Assembly (NCBI GenBank): GCA_937893605.1
Contig: CALBGG010000015.1
Coordinates: 1-38,132, forward strand
Direction: 5' to 3'
DNA: 38,132 bases
From: an uncultured Clostridia bacterium
GTDB lineage: Bacteria; Bacillota; Clostridia; Oscillospirales; Oscillospiraceae
Shown: positions 8,075-17,552 of the stretch, piece after piece
How positions within the stretch are numbered: position 1 is the first letter of the stretch
Layout: each line of letters starts with the position of its first letter
Position numbers and translations under genes: made by a program
Notes under the pieces: generated by a model
Seen by the model: only the letters and a program-made list of their open reading frames with translations
Told to the model about the DNA's origin: nothing
Database searches by the model: none

Positions 8075-11000
8075 ATGCTCAGGATACTCTACGGTGCGGC
8101 GGGCACCGGCAAAAGTGCGGCGGTCATGGACGAGATACGCCGCAGCGAAGGCAGCGGCGTGCGCTGCATACTGCTCGTTCCGGAGCAGTACAGCCACGAG
8201 GCCGAGCGCGAGCTGTGCAGCGTGTGCGGCGACGGACTGTCGCTGTACGCGGAGGTGCTGTCGTTCACCAATCTTGCGCGCGAGGTGAGCGCCGAGTGCG
8301 GCGGCACGGCCGCGGAATACCTCGATAAGGGCGGAAGGCTCCTGTGCATGGCGCTGGCGGCCGACGGGCTGTATTCGCGCCTGCGCGTTTACGGTGCGGC
8401 GCGGCACAGAGCCGAGCTTCAGACGATGCTGCTGGGCGCCGTCGACGAGCTTAAAAGCGCCTGCGTGACGAGCGAGCGGCTGCTCGCGGCCTCCGACGGC
8501 TGCGAGGGCGCGCTGGGCGATAAGCTCCACGATCTCGGCCTCATTCTTGAGGCCTACGACGGCGTTGTCGCAAACGGCAGAGCAGACCCGGCCGACCGGA
8601 TGAGCGTGCTTGCCGAGCAGTTAGAGCGCTCGTCTATCGGCACGAATACACGCGTTTTCGTCGACGGCTTCACCGATTTCACGGCGCAGGAGCGGCGCGT
8701 GCTCGAGGCTGTAATGCTGTCCGGTGCGGAGCTTTGCGTGTGCCTGAGCTGTGATGAGCTCGACGGCGGCAGCGAGGTGTTTGCCCTGAGCAGGATAACG
8801 GCAGCTGTGCTTTTGCGCTTTGCTTCCGATAACGGCATTGAGACCGTAAAAACGCGCTGGACGGGCGAGAGCACAAAGCGCCGCCCCCTTTCCGATTTTG
8901 CGGAGAACATGTTCAGCTACCGCGCCGTTGAGAAAACAGACGCCGACGGCTGCATAAATATAATCACCGCTCCCGACATGAACGCCGAGTGCGAGCTTGC
9001 CGCGTCCGAGGCACTGCGCCTCGTGCGTGACTGCGGCTGCCGCTGGCGAGATATCGCCGTGTGCGCCAAGGGCTTTGACGATTACCGGCTGCTGCTGGAG
9101 TCCGCGTTTTCGCGCTACGGCGCGCCGATCTACACCGCACGCAAGGCCGACATGCTATCAAAGCCGCTGCCGGCGCTCATTTCGGCGGCATACGAGATCA
9201 TCCTCGGCGGCTGGGAGGCCGACGACGTGTTCGAGTACCTGCGCACGGGCTTCGGCGGACTTGGCATCGACGAGTGCGACGAGCTTGAAAACTACGTTTT
9301 CACGTGGCAAAAGCACGGCTCGGCCTGGACAAGACCGGAGCCCTGGACGCTGCACCCCGACGGCTACGGAAAGGAATTTGACGAGCGCTCGATTAAGGCG
9401 CTTGAGCACATAAATCTTCTGCGCGAGACGGCGAAAGCGCCGCTCATGCGCTTTGCCGAGCGCGCAAACGCTGCCTCGACCGCGTCGGAGCAGGCGCAGG
9501 CGCTCGCCGCGCTTTTTGGTGAGCTCGGCCTTGCGGAAAAATTGCAGGCACGAGCCGAGGAGCTTGAGGCCGAAGGCCGCGCCGCCGAGGCGAGCGAATG
9601 CGCACGGCTTTGGGACATAACTGTCACGGCGCTCGAGCAGTGCGCGGCCATACTCGGCGATACGCAGACGGACGCCGAGTATTTCGGCGGTTTGTTTGCG
9701 CTTATGCTCTCCCGCTATGATATAGGCACGATCCCCGTTTCGCTCGACTGCGTCACGGCCGGCGAGATGGACCGCATGAGGCGGCGCAGCATAAAGCATC
9801 TGATCGTCCTCGGCGCGACGGACGAGCGCATACCCGGCACGGACACCGACGCCGGCATTTTCTCCTCCGACGAGCGAAAAAGACTTCTTGAAATGGATAT
9901 CGACCTCGGCGGCACGGGCGACAGCGAGCTCTGGCGAGCGTTTTCGACGGTTTATAACTGCCTGACCCTGCCGTCGGAGAGCCTTACGTTCTGCTATGCG
10001 CTCAGCGGCGCGGGGGGTGCTTCGCAGCGGCCGGCCTTCGTCGTGAACAGGGCAAAAGCGATGTTCGATATTAACGCAAAGCCATTTGACATTGACAGTG
10101 CCCGTCTGACGGCGCACGCTCCCGCCCTGGAGCTTGCCGCGCAGTCGCTGCACGGCGGCGGCACGGCCGCGGCGAGCGCGGCGGAATATTTCAGGGAGGC
10201 CGAGCCCGACAGGCTGCGCTCTCTCGAGCGCGCCGCAAGCCTCAGCCGGGGCAGACTGTCGCGGGCATCGGTGAGGGCGCTTTACGGCGAAAGGCTGCGC
10301 CTTTCGGCATCGCGGATCGACAAATTCGCCTCCTGCCGCTTTGCCTACTTCATGCAGTACGCGCTCAGGGCAAAGCCGCACGAGCCGGCGGATTTCACTG
10401 CGCCGGAGCTCGGCACCTTCATGCACCGAATCTTAGAGCAGGTCACGCGCGAGGTAAGCTCCATGGGCGGCTACAAATGCGTTGACGATGAGACGGTGCG
10501 CGCCCTGTGCGACAAATACGTTTCCGAATACATTAAGCGCGAGCTCAACGATTTCCGCGATAAGAGCAAGCGCTTTGAATACCTTTTCCGCCGCCTTATA
10601 AGCAGCGTGCACCAGATAGTTTCAGACCTTGCCGACGAGCTGCGCCGCAGCGATTTCGAGCCGCTGTCGTTCGAGCTCGACTTTGCGCACACGCCCGAGC
10701 TGCCGCCTTTAGAGCTCGGTACCGGCGAGGACAAGCTCGTTCTCACCGGCATCGCCGACCGCGTTGACGGCTGGCTGCACGAGGGCAAGCTCTATCTGCG
10801 CATCGTCGATTATAAGACCGGGCGCAAAAAATTCGAGCTTTCGGACGTGCTGTACGGCATGAATCTTCAGATGCTGCTGTACCTGTTCTCGCTGGGCGAA
10901 AACGGGCGGGCACTGTACGGACACGAGATCGTTCCGGCCGGAGTTCTGTACGTTCCGGCGCGCGACGAGGTGACAAAAAGCGACTTTGACCTGAGCGATG

Positions 11001-11413
11001 AGGAGCTCGGCAAAAAGCGCGGCGCGGCTCTTCGCCGCAGTGGGCTTATACTTAACGACCCCGAGGTCATCGCCGCGATGGAGAATTCGGATACGCCGCG
11101 ATATATCCCCGTGACGTTCAAAAAATCGGGAGCCGACGGCGACGCGCTCGTCTCGGCCGAGCGGCTGGGCGTTCTGTCGCGGCACATAGACAAAACGCTG
11201 TGCGAGATGGCCTCCGAGCTCAGGGGCGGCAGCATCGCGGCAGACCCGTACTACGCCGGCCAGCAGGAGACAGCGTGCATAAACTGCGACTATTTTGACG
11301 CCTGCCGCTTCCGCGACGGCGAAAACGGCGAGAGCATGAGAATAACGCCGCATCTTCCCGCGACGAAGGTGTGGAGCGTACTGGAGGGAGGCGAGGCAGA
11401 TGGCGAAGTTTGA
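8075..11413 (+). CDS. addB: ATP-dependent helicase/nuclease subunit B
   Basis: A 1112-residue AddB (RexB) subunit of the AddAB helicase-nuclease, which resects double-strand breaks for RecA, the Firmicute counterpart of RecBCD. Seen: Walker A GAAGTGKS at residues 7-14; a RecB-family nuclease motif VDYKTGRKKF near residue 911; and the four iron-sulfur cysteines, Cys754 plus Cys1068, Cys1071 and Cys1077 (C-x2-C-x5-C), the same spacing as in B. subtilis AddB. The helicase core is expected to be degenerate and to act in Chi recognition (family knowledge). It overlaps addA by 14 bases. Confidence 0.96.
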   Translation: MLRILYGAAGTGKSAAVMDEIRRSEGSGVRCILLVPEQYSHEAERELCSVCGDGLSLYAEVLSFTNLAREVSAECGGTAAEYLDKGGRLLCMALAADGLYSRLRVYGAARHRAELQTMLLGAVDELKSACVTSERLLAASDGCEGALGDKLHDLGLILEAYDGVVANGRADPADRMSVLAEQLERSSIGTNTRVFVDGFTDFTAQERRVLEAVMLSGAELCVCLSCDELDGGSEVFALSRITAAVLLRFASDNGIETVKTRWTGESTKRRPLSDFAENMFSYRAVEKTDADGCINIITAPDMNAECELAASEALRLVRDCGCRWRDIAVCAKGFDDYRLLLESAFSRYGAPIYTARKADMLSKPLPALISAAYEIILGGWEADDVFEYLRTGFGGLGIDECDELENYVFTWQKHGSAWTRPEPWTLHPDGYGKEFDERSIKALEHINLLRETAKAPLMRFAERANAASTASEQAQALAALFGELGLAEKLQARAEELEAEGRAAEASECARLWDITVTALEQCAAILGDTQTDAEYFGGLFALMLSRYDIGTIPVSLDCVTAGEMDRMRRRSIKHLIVLGATDERIPGTDTDAGIFSSDERKRLLEMDIDLGGTGDSELWRAFSTVYNCLTLPSESLTFCYALSGAGGASQRPAFVVNRAKAMFDINAKPFDIDSARLTAHAPALELAAQSLHGGGTAAASAAEYFREAEPDRLRSLERAASLSRGRLSRASVRALYGERLRLSASRIDKFASCRFAYFMQYALRAKPHEPADFTAPELGTFMHRILEQVTREVSSMGGYKCVDDETVRALCDKYVSEYIKRELNDFRDKSKRFEYLFRRLISSVHQIVSDLADELRRSDFEPLSFELDFAHTPELPPLELGTGEDKLVLTGIADRVDGWLHEGKLYLRIVDYKTGRKKFELSDVLYGMNLQMLLYLFSLGENGRALYGHEIVPAGVLYVPARDEVTKSDFDLSDEELGKKRGAALRRSGLILNDPEVIAAMENSDTPRYIPVTFKKSGADGDALVSAERLGVLSRHIDKTLCEMASELRGGSIAADPYYAGQQETACINCDYFDACRFRDGENGESMRITPHLPATKVWSVLEGGEADGEV

Positions 11414-14400
11414 GCCGACAAGCGCGCAGAAAAGTGCGATAGAGGAGTCGGGACGGGCGGTGCTCGTCTCGGCGGCGGCCGGAAGCGGCAAGACGCGGGT
11501 TTTGACCGAGAGGCTCCTGCGCCGCATAGAGCGCGATGCGGATATCGACAGCTTCCTTGTCATAACCTTCACCAAGGCCGCCGCCGCGGAGCTTAAAAGC
11601 CGCATACTCGACGAGATATCCGAGCGGCTGGCCGTTGATCCCGACAATCGCCGTCTGCGCCGCCAGAGCGCCCTGTGCGCAAAGGCGCAGATCGGAACGA
11701 TCGACTCGTTCTGTCAGAGCTTCCTGCGCGAAAATTGCCACGCCGCGCAGCTTTCGCCGGAGTTCAGAGTTATCGAGGAGGACAGAGCCGAGGCGATAAA
11801 GCAGCGCGTTATCCAGCGCGTTCTGGACGACTGCTATGAAGACCCCGACGAAAATTTCCGCCTTTTGTCGGACACCGTGGGCGCGGGGCGCGACGATAAG
11901 CGCCTTGCCGACACCGTTCTTGAGCTTCACCGCAAAACGCAGAGCCATGCGCGGCCTGAATTATGGCTCAGGCAGCAGCTTGAAGTGCTCGAGCCGACCG
12001 AGACAGATGCCGGAAAAACCGTTTGGGGCGCTGAGATACTCGATGCCGTGCGCGACGATGCGCTCTACTGGGCGCAGAGAATGGACGAGGTCTGCGCGCT
12101 CGCGGAAAAGGATGAGGTCGTCGCCGCGAAGTACGGCCCCGGCTTTGCCGAAACGGCGCTTTCTCTGCGCGACTTTGCCCGCGCATGTGACTTGGGCTGG
12201 GACAGGGCGCGTCAGGCGCTGCCCATCGGCTTTCCGAAGCTCGGAGTTATAAGAAACCCGCCCGACCCCGAGCTCAAGGAGTACACGAAGGCCGTGCGCG
12301 AGCTGTGCAAAAAAAATTGCGCAAAATATGATAAGCTGCTCTCGGCAGACAGCGAAAAGCTCCTCTGCGATATGCGCTCCTGCGCCCCTGCCATGAGGGC
12401 GCTCATAGAGCTTACGCTGCGCTTTGACAGGGCGTATGCCGCCGAAAAGCGGCGGCGAGCCGAGGTGGATTTTGCCGACCTCGAGCACCTGACGGCGCAG
12501 CTTTTAACCAACGAAGACGGCAGTCCCACCGAGCTTGCGCGTGAAACCTCTCAGCGCTTTTGCGAGATCATGGTCGATGAATATCAGGACGTTAACCGCG
12601 TGCAGGACGATATCTTCCGCGCTTTGTCGAAAAACGGCGAAAATCTGTTCATGGTCGGCGACGTGAAGCAGTCAATATATCGCTTTCGCCTTGCAGACCC
12701 TCTGATATTTACCGAAAAATACGAAAAATACTCGTTTTTATCAGACAACACCGAAAATGAACCCGTGAAGATCATGCTTCAGGAAAACTTCCGCTCGCGC
12801 AGGGAGGTCATCGACGGCATAAACGGCGTTTTTTCCGCCTGCATGTCGAAAAAGCTCGGCGAGATCGACTATGACGAGAATGCGCTTGTGCGCTGCGGCG
12901 GCGTGTATGACGATTCGGGACTCTCTCCCGAGCTCATCCTTATCGACGTCAAAAGCGACGAGGACGATCTGCGCGACAAGACCGAAAAGGAGGCCGCCGT
13001 CGTTGCCGAAAAGATACGGGAGCTGATGGCTTCGGGCATGACGGTGTCCGGCCGTGCGCTCGGCTACGGCGATATCGCGCTTTTGATGCGCTCGGCAAAT
13101 TCGGTGGGCGAGACGTACCGGCGCGAGCTTATCGTGCGCGGCATACCGGTTGCCGCCGGTCAGGGCGGCAGCTTCTTTGCGGCGACGGAGATATCCTCGC
13201 TCATGAGCCTGCTTGCCATCATCGACAATCCGCATCAGGACGTTGCGCTCATCGCCGTTCTGCGCTCGAGCGCCTTCGGCTTCACGGCCGACGAGCTGAC
13301 CGGGATACGCCTTTGCGACCGTGAGGGCGACTTCTATACGGCGCTCAAAAAGGCCGCAGAGACGAACGAAAGAAGCGCTCGGTTTCTCGAAACGCTCGGA
13401 AAGCTGCGCTCGCGTGCGACGGATGCGCCGGTCGACGAGCTGCTCACGTTTATTTATAACGAGCTTGACCTTGCGGCAAAGTGCGCCGCGATGCAGGATG
13501 CGCCGCAGAGGCTGGCAAACCTGCGCATGATGCTCGAATTATCCGAGCGCTTCGCCTCGGGCGGCTTCCGCGGCCTGCACCGCTTCTGCCGCTGGCTGCG
13601 GCAGCTTGCCGAGCGCGGCGGCGATATGGGAGCTGCGGGGTGCGATGACGCCGTGAAGATAATGACGATACATAAGTCCAAGGGGCTTGAGTTCCCTGTC
13701 GTGTTTCTGTGCGACACAGCGCGCCGCTTTAACGGTGCCGACCTGAAGCAGACGGTGCTCATACACCCCGAGCTCGGCCTCGGTGCGAAGATCTACGACG
13801 CTTCCCGCAGGCTCGAGTACCCCGGACTTGCGCGAAACGCGATAAAGCAGCGCTTAAAGCGCGAGATGCTGTCGGAGGAGATGCGCCTGTTGTACGTCGC
13901 GCTCACGCGAGCGCGAGAGCGGCTTTTCGTGACGGCGGCGGTAAAAGACCCGGAGAAAAAATTGCAGAGCATGATGCTGCAATGCACCTGCCCCATGTCG
14001 CCGGAGGTGCTCATGGGCGCGCAGAGCATGGCCGACTGGATGATCTGCGCTCAGATCTGCTCAGGCGAGGATAAGTTTAAGCTCTTGTTTGTAAGCACGG
14101 CCGAGGCGGTCGCCGCTCAGGAGGACGAGACAGAGCCGCCGCACGCCGCGCCCGACGCGCTTCTTGTCGAGAAGCTGCGGCAAAACCTTGCGTTTTCGTA
14201 TCCGCACGAGGCGGCAGCGGCTTTGCCGTCAAAGGTCACGGCAACGGAGCTCAAGCACCTTGAGGAGGGCGACGAAGAGGCCGCGAGCATAGCGCCAAAA
14301 TCGAGCTCGCGCTTTCGCACGCCGCGTCTGGGCGATGATCGCCCGCTCACGCCGACGCAGCGCGGCTCGGCAGCGCACATGTTTTTGCAGTACGTCGATT

Positions 14401-14861
14401 ACGCAAAAACAGATTCGGAAGCAGACCTACACGAGGAGCTCGTCCGGCTGACGCGGCAGAAATTCCTGACCGTCAGGCAGGCCGAGAGCATAGACCTCGA
14501 CTGCATCCTGCGGCTGTTTGCCTCCCCGATCGGGCAGCGTATAATGAGCGCCGACAGGCTCTGGCGCGAGTTTAAGTTTTCGCTCCTGTGCCCTGCGGAA
14601 AAATTCTTCCCCGGCGGCGAGGGCGAGAGCGTGCTTTTGCAGGGAGTCATCGACTGCATGATCGAGGAAAACGGTGAGATAACGATCATCGACTATAAAA
14701 CGGATCGCGTTCGCGGTGAGGAGACCCTCGAGCGCGCAAAGGGCTATGCAAAGCAGCTGGAGGCCTATGCCTACGCAGCGCATCGCATGACGGGCAGACC
14801 CGTGCGCGAGTGCGTGCTGTATTTTGTCTATTCCGGCGAGACCGTAAGGACAGAACGTTGA
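11400..14861 (+). CDS. addA: ATP-dependent helicase/nuclease subunit A
   Basis: A 1153-residue UvrD/Rep-type superfamily 1 helicase with a C-terminal RecB-family nuclease, partner of AddB. Seen: Walker A AAAGSGKT at residues 25-32, motif Ia FTKAAAAEL, Walker B VDEYQDVN near 391, motif V IHKSKGLEFP near 756, motif VI YVALTRARERL near 829, and the nuclease motif IIDYKTDR near 1096. The ATG (11400) lies inside the end of addB behind a GGAGG-like site, so the subunits are probably made in ratio by coupling. No strong terminator follows. Confidence 0.97.
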   Translation: MAKFEPTSAQKSAIEESGRAVLVSAAAGSGKTRVLTERLLRRIERDADIDSFLVITFTKAAAAELKSRILDEISERLAVDPDNRRLRRQSALCAKAQIGTIDSFCQSFLRENCHAAQLSPEFRVIEEDRAEAIKQRVIQRVLDDCYEDPDENFRLLSDTVGAGRDDKRLADTVLELHRKTQSHARPELWLRQQLEVLEPTETDAGKTVWGAEILDAVRDDALYWAQRMDEVCALAEKDEVVAAKYGPGFAETALSLRDFARACDLGWDRARQALPIGFPKLGVIRNPPDPELKEYTKAVRELCKKNCAKYDKLLSADSEKLLCDMRSCAPAMRALIELTLRFDRAYAAEKRRRAEVDFADLEHLTAQLLTNEDGSPTELARETSQRFCEIMVDEYQDVNRVQDDIFRALSKNGENLFMVGDVKQSIYRFRLADPLIFTEKYEKYSFLSDNTENEPVKIMLQENFRSRREVIDGINGVFSACMSKKLGEIDYDENALVRCGGVYDDSGLSPELILIDVKSDEDDLRDKTEKEAAVVAEKIRELMASGMTVSGRALGYGDIALLMRSANSVGETYRRELIVRGIPVAAGQGGSFFAATEISSLMSLLAIIDNPHQDVALIAVLRSSAFGFTADELTGIRLCDREGDFYTALKKAAETNERSARFLETLGKLRSRATDAPVDELLTFIYNELDLAAKCAAMQDAPQRLANLRMMLELSERFASGGFRGLHRFCRWLRQLAERGGDMGAAGCDDAVKIMTIHKSKGLEFPVVFLCDTARRFNGADLKQTVLIHPELGLGAKIYDASRRLEYPGLARNAIKQRLKREMLSEEMRLLYVALTRARERLFVTAAVKDPEKKLQSMMLQCTCPMSPEVLMGAQSMADWMICAQICSGEDKFKLLFVSTAEAVAAQEDETEPPHAAPDALLVEKLRQNLAFSYPHEAAAALPSKVTATELKHLEEGDEEAASIAPKSSSRFRTPRLGDDRPLTPTQRGSAAHMFLQYVDYAKTDSEADLHEELVRLTRQKFLTVRQAESIDLDCILRLFASPIGQRIMSADRLWREFKFSLLCPAEKFFPGGEGESVLLQGVIDCMIEENGEITIIDYKTDRVRGEETLERAKGYAKQLEAYAYAAHRMTGRPVRECVLYFVYSGETVRTER

Positions 14862-14931
14862 TCGTCCGGCTTTTCGAACCGGGCGACCGCGGCAAACATG
14901 ATCAAAAGCGCAAAAACACCTCTAAAAACTC

Positions 14932-14960
14932 TTGCAATTAAGAAGAGCCTGTGCTACAAT
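14932..14960 (+). promoter_or_regulatory. Sigma-A promoter of rpmE
   Basis: TTGCAA (14932-14937), 17-bp spacer, TACAAT (14955-14960). The upstream bases carry a fragment of the palindromic element (CACCTCTAAAAAC, 14917-14929). The leader of about 60 nt has a small hairpin, CACGC/GCGTG. Confidence 0.75.
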
Positions 14961-15027
14961 TATCGTTGCGTCTTGTAACCACGCGTTTTGCGTGCTCAAG
15001 ATAGCCTATGACGAGGAGATACGAACA

Positions 15028-15228
15028 ATGAAGGCAGGAATTCATCCCAATTATCAGCCCACAGTTATAAAGTGCGCTTGCGGCGCTACCATCGAGACAG
15101 GCTCGACCCGTCCCGGTATCACCGTCGAAATTTGCTCGAAGTGCCACCCCTTCTACACCGGCAAGCAGAAGCTGGTCGACACCAGCGGCCGCGTTGATAA
15201 GTTCAACAAGAAGTACGGCATTAAGTAA
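15028..15228 (+). CDS. rpmE: 50S ribosomal protein L31 (zinc-binding form)
   Basis: A 66-residue L31, starting MKAGIHPNY and ending NKKYGIK. Seen: the cysteines of KCACG and EICSKCHPFYTGKQK, which make the zinc site of the C+ type. The ATG at 15028 follows GAGGAG at good spacing; the longer frame upstream runs through the promoter and leader and is not coding. Own promoter and terminator. Confidence 0.97.
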   Translation: MKAGIHPNYQPTVIKCACGATIETGSTRPGITVEICSKCHPFYTGKQKLVDTSGRVDKFNKKYGIK

Positions 15229-15245
15229 TTAAAAATTACAAGTTT

Positions 15246-15275
15246 AAGACCGCGTCGAAAGACGCGGTCTTTTTC
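15246..15275 (+). terminator. Rho-independent terminator after rpmE
   Basis: Perfect 11-bp stem AAGACCGCGTC / GACGCGGTCTT, GAAA tetraloop, then T-run. It touches the stop codon of the convergent MerR gene and may help end that transcript, though the minus-strand T-run is short. Confidence 0.92.
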
Positions 15276-16093
15276 TATTCAACGGGGATGCTTATCTGCG
15301 TCACGAACTGCTCGGGATCCGAGGTTATGCCGTAATCTATCATCGTGACCTCACGCGAAAAGTCCGCGGGACGAAGGCCGCGCTTTTTCATATAGGCTGC
15401 AAGCTTGCGGTACTGTGCGGCAGCCTCGCGGTGGCTTCCGCAGTAGCGGACGGTGACGCAGCTCGCTTCGGGCATAACACGCGCGCCGTCTCCTGCCTCG
15501 TCCTCGTCGAGGATGAGGAAGATGCAGTCGTACTTATCAAATTTCCCGGCGAGGAGGTTTTCCCTCGATATACCGACGCCGACCTTGCCGAGGAAAACGG
15601 CGGTGTCGCGGCGGCTGCCGTCGAGATTTCGTATCGGAAGCTCCATGTCCAGCGAGTTATCCAATTCAAGCGGCTTTTCGACCCACACGAGGCGGCTCGG
15701 CGGCAGGAGCTTTTCCTCTATCACGTCAAGCGGCGCGCTTTTCGCGTCCGCGAGCATGCTCAGGCGATTGTCGATCTTTCGCTCGATTATCTCAAGCTCG
15801 CGCCGCTTTTTGCCGATCTCGGCCTTCTGACGCAGCAGCTTCTGCTCGATGTTGCCGACGTCGCGGTTTTTGAGAAAATCGCCGATGGCCGGCAGCGGCA
15901 TGTCCAGCATGCGAAGATACCGCACGGTGTTCAAGGGCTCAAACTGCCGCACGCTGTAATAGCGGTAGCCCGTGCCGGGGTCGACATGCTCCGGCTGCAC
16001 CAGCCCCATCGTTTCATAATGGCGCAGCGTGCCGACGCTGAGATCGAACATGCGTGCGACCTCGCCGATGGAAAAGAGCTTTTCCTTATCCAT
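15275..16093 (-). CDS. MerR-family regulator with GyrI/BmrR-like effector domain
   Basis: A 272-residue regulator. Seen: N-terminal MerR winged helix (FSIGEVARMFDLSVGTLRHY, residues 7-26, then GLVQP and GYRYYS), a long dimerisation helix about 80-115, and a C-terminal domain (125-272) resembling the BmrR/GyrI ligand-binding fold. Such regulators bind their promoter all the time and untwist it when a drug-like ligand binds. It overlaps the preceding MATE gene by eight bases, so it is co-transcribed with the pump from the MerR-type promoter at 17452-17482: an autoregulated efflux unit. The ligand is unknown. Confidence 0.9.
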   Translation of the reverse strand: MDKEKLFSIGEVARMFDLSVGTLRHYETMGLVQPEHVDPGTGYRYYSVRQFEPLNTVRYLRMLDMPLPAIGDFLKNRDVGNIEQKLLRQKAEIGKKRRELEIIERKIDNRLSMLADAKSAPLDVIEEKLLPPSRLVWVEKPLELDNSLDMELPIRNLDGSRRDTAVFLGKVGVGISRENLLAGKFDKYDCIFLILDEDEAGDGARVMPEASCVTVRYCGSHREAAAQYRKLAAYMKKRGLRPADFSREVTMIDYGITSDPEQFVTQISIPVE

Positions 16094-17429
16094 GCTGCCG
16101 CCCCGCTTTCTCCCTGCGGCCTATTATCCGGTAGGCAATGACGCATATAATTACCTGCAAAAGCGAGCCGGCCGCCGTGGCAAGACCCATGGGAAGCAGC
16201 GTAGCCGGAAACATTTTCGACATGAAATACGCGCCCGGAACGCGCACGAGCGCAACGCCCGTTATGTTGTGGATAAATGAGATTATCGACATGCCGCAGG
16301 CGCAGAAATAGCCGCTAAAGCAGAAGTGTATCCCCGCAAAGAAGCAGTCGAGGATATAGCCGCGCAGGTACTGCCCGCCGGAGGCGATTACGTTTTCGTC
16401 CGGTGTGAACAGCCCGACGACGGGCTCGGCGATAAACTGAATGAGGATGCTTATAACTACGCCGAAGCCGGCGGCAATGGCAATGGCGTACCAAAGCGTT
16501 TTCTTTGCGCGCTCTGGCTTTCCCGCGCCGAGATTCTGCGCTCCGAGAGCCGACACGGTCGAGAGCATCGACGAGGGCACAAGGAACAGAAAGCTTATTA
16601 TCTTTTCAACTATGCCGACGGCGGCGGCATCCGTTAAGCCGCGGCGGTTTGCGATGACGGTTATGACGATAAACGCGATCTGGATAAGCCCGTCCTGAAG
16701 CGAAACTGGCACGCCGATGGACAGTATCTGACCCATGACGCCGCGCTGCGGGTGCAGGTCGTTTCTCGTTAGCGTGATGCTCCTGTGTCGGCGTATGGCG
16801 ATGAGCGCGACAAGGACGCTTACAGCCTGCGCTATCGTCGTACCGAGCGCGGCGCCCGCGGGGCCGAGGTGCATCGCGCCCATGAAAAGATAGTCCAGCG
16901 CAATGTTCGCGGCACAGGCCACGGCAATGAAATACATGGGGCTTTTGCTGTCGCCCATGCCGCGGAAAATGCTGCTTATGATGTTATAGGCCGTGATGAG
17001 CGGAATGCCTATAAAGCAGATTATGAGATACCTCACCGTTCCGCCTACGGCCTCCTCGGGCGTAGACATTACGCTCACTATCGGCCGCACGAGCAGCACC
17101 AGCACAACTGTCAGGGCTACGGAAACGAGCATAAACAGCGTCGCGGTGTTGCCGATGCAGGCAGAGACGCGCTTTTTATCGCCTGCGCCGACCGCGCGGC
17201 CTATCGACACCGTCGTGCCCATGGCAAGGCCGACGATCATGACCGTTATCATGTGCATGATCTGGCTGCCGACAGAAACAGCCGTAGTGGACGCGACGCC
17301 CTCATACTGGCCGATTATGAACAGGTCCGCCAGACCGTACAGCGTCTGAAGAAAATATGATAAAAAGTACGGCAGCGAGAAAATGACTATGTTTTTAAAA
17401 ACGCTGCCTGTTGTGAGATTTCGTTCCAT
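16086..17429 (-). CDS. MATE-family multidrug exporter
   Basis: A 447-residue polytopic inner-membrane protein of the MATE family (NorM/DinF-like), exchanging Na+ or H+ for drugs or metabolites. Seen: about twelve hydrophobic helices, an N-terminal SLPYFLSYFLQTLYGLADLF segment, VSVGSQI, GLAMGTTVSIGRAVGAGD, and the second-half SIGVPVSLQDGLIQ and SALGAQNLGAG blocks. ATG 17429 is chosen because AGAGGTG lies seven bases upstream and members begin with a short MERNLTTGS-like leader. A longer frame to 17528 crosses the MerR promoter and cannot be on the transcript. Controlled with the downstream merR gene. Confidence 0.93.
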   Translation of the reverse strand: MERNLTTGSVFKNIVIFSLPYFLSYFLQTLYGLADLFIIGQYEGVASTTAVSVGSQIMHMITVMIVGLAMGTTVSIGRAVGAGDKKRVSACIGNTATLFMLVSVALTVVLVLLVRPIVSVMSTPEEAVGGTVRYLIICFIGIPLITAYNIISSIFRGMGDSKSPMYFIAVACAANIALDYLFMGAMHLGPAGAALGTTIAQAVSVLVALIAIRRHRSITLTRNDLHPQRGVMGQILSIGVPVSLQDGLIQIAFIVITVIANRRGLTDAAAVGIVEKIISFLFLVPSSMLSTVSALGAQNLGAGKPERAKKTLWYAIAIAAGFGVVISILIQFIAEPVVGLFTPDENVIASGGQYLRGYILDCFFAGIHFCFSGYFCACGMSIISFIHNITGVALVRVPGAYFMSKMFPATLLPMGLATAAGSLLQVIICVIAYRIIGRREKAGRQHG

Positions 17430-17451
17430 GCCATCACCTCTACGGATAGCT

Positions 17452-17482
17452 ATATTAAACTCTGCAACTATTGTAGAGTCAA
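17452..17482 (-). promoter_or_regulatory. MerR-type operator/promoter
   Basis: On the minus strand: -35 TTGACT (17477-17482), 19-bp spacer, -10 TAATAT (17452-17457). The spacer region holds a near-perfect dyad, CTCTACAA-TAG-TTGCAGAG (7 of 8 pairs). Over-long 19-bp spacers with a central dyad are the hallmark of promoters activated by MerR proteins. The start codon lies about 16 nt after the predicted start site. Confidence 0.88.
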
Positions 17483-17490
17483 CATTATTT

Positions 17491-17523
17491 TTTACCCCCG
17501 GCGGGAATTTTCCGTCGGGGGTA
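17491..17523. repeat. GC-rich inverted repeat between the PHP-like gene and the MATE promoter
   Basis: Arms TTACCCCCGGCGG and CCGTCGGGGGTAA pair at 12 of 13 positions around a seven-base loop. It lies downstream of the PHP-like gene on the minus strand. No T-run follows the stem on either strand, so it is not a canonical rho-independent terminator; it may still end or protect the upstream transcript. Confidence 0.55.
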
Positions 17524-17552
17524 AGCATTCTTCACTATTTCCGTTGTGCGGC

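Noticed and set aside
9158..10426. 422-codon open frame on the minus strand
   Set aside because: Lies wholly antisense to addB, has no ribosome-binding site or family motif, and reflects the high GC and codon pattern of the real gene.
17430..17528. N-terminal extension of the MATE protein
   Set aside because: The extra 33 codons span the MerR promoter and operator and precede the predicted transcription start.
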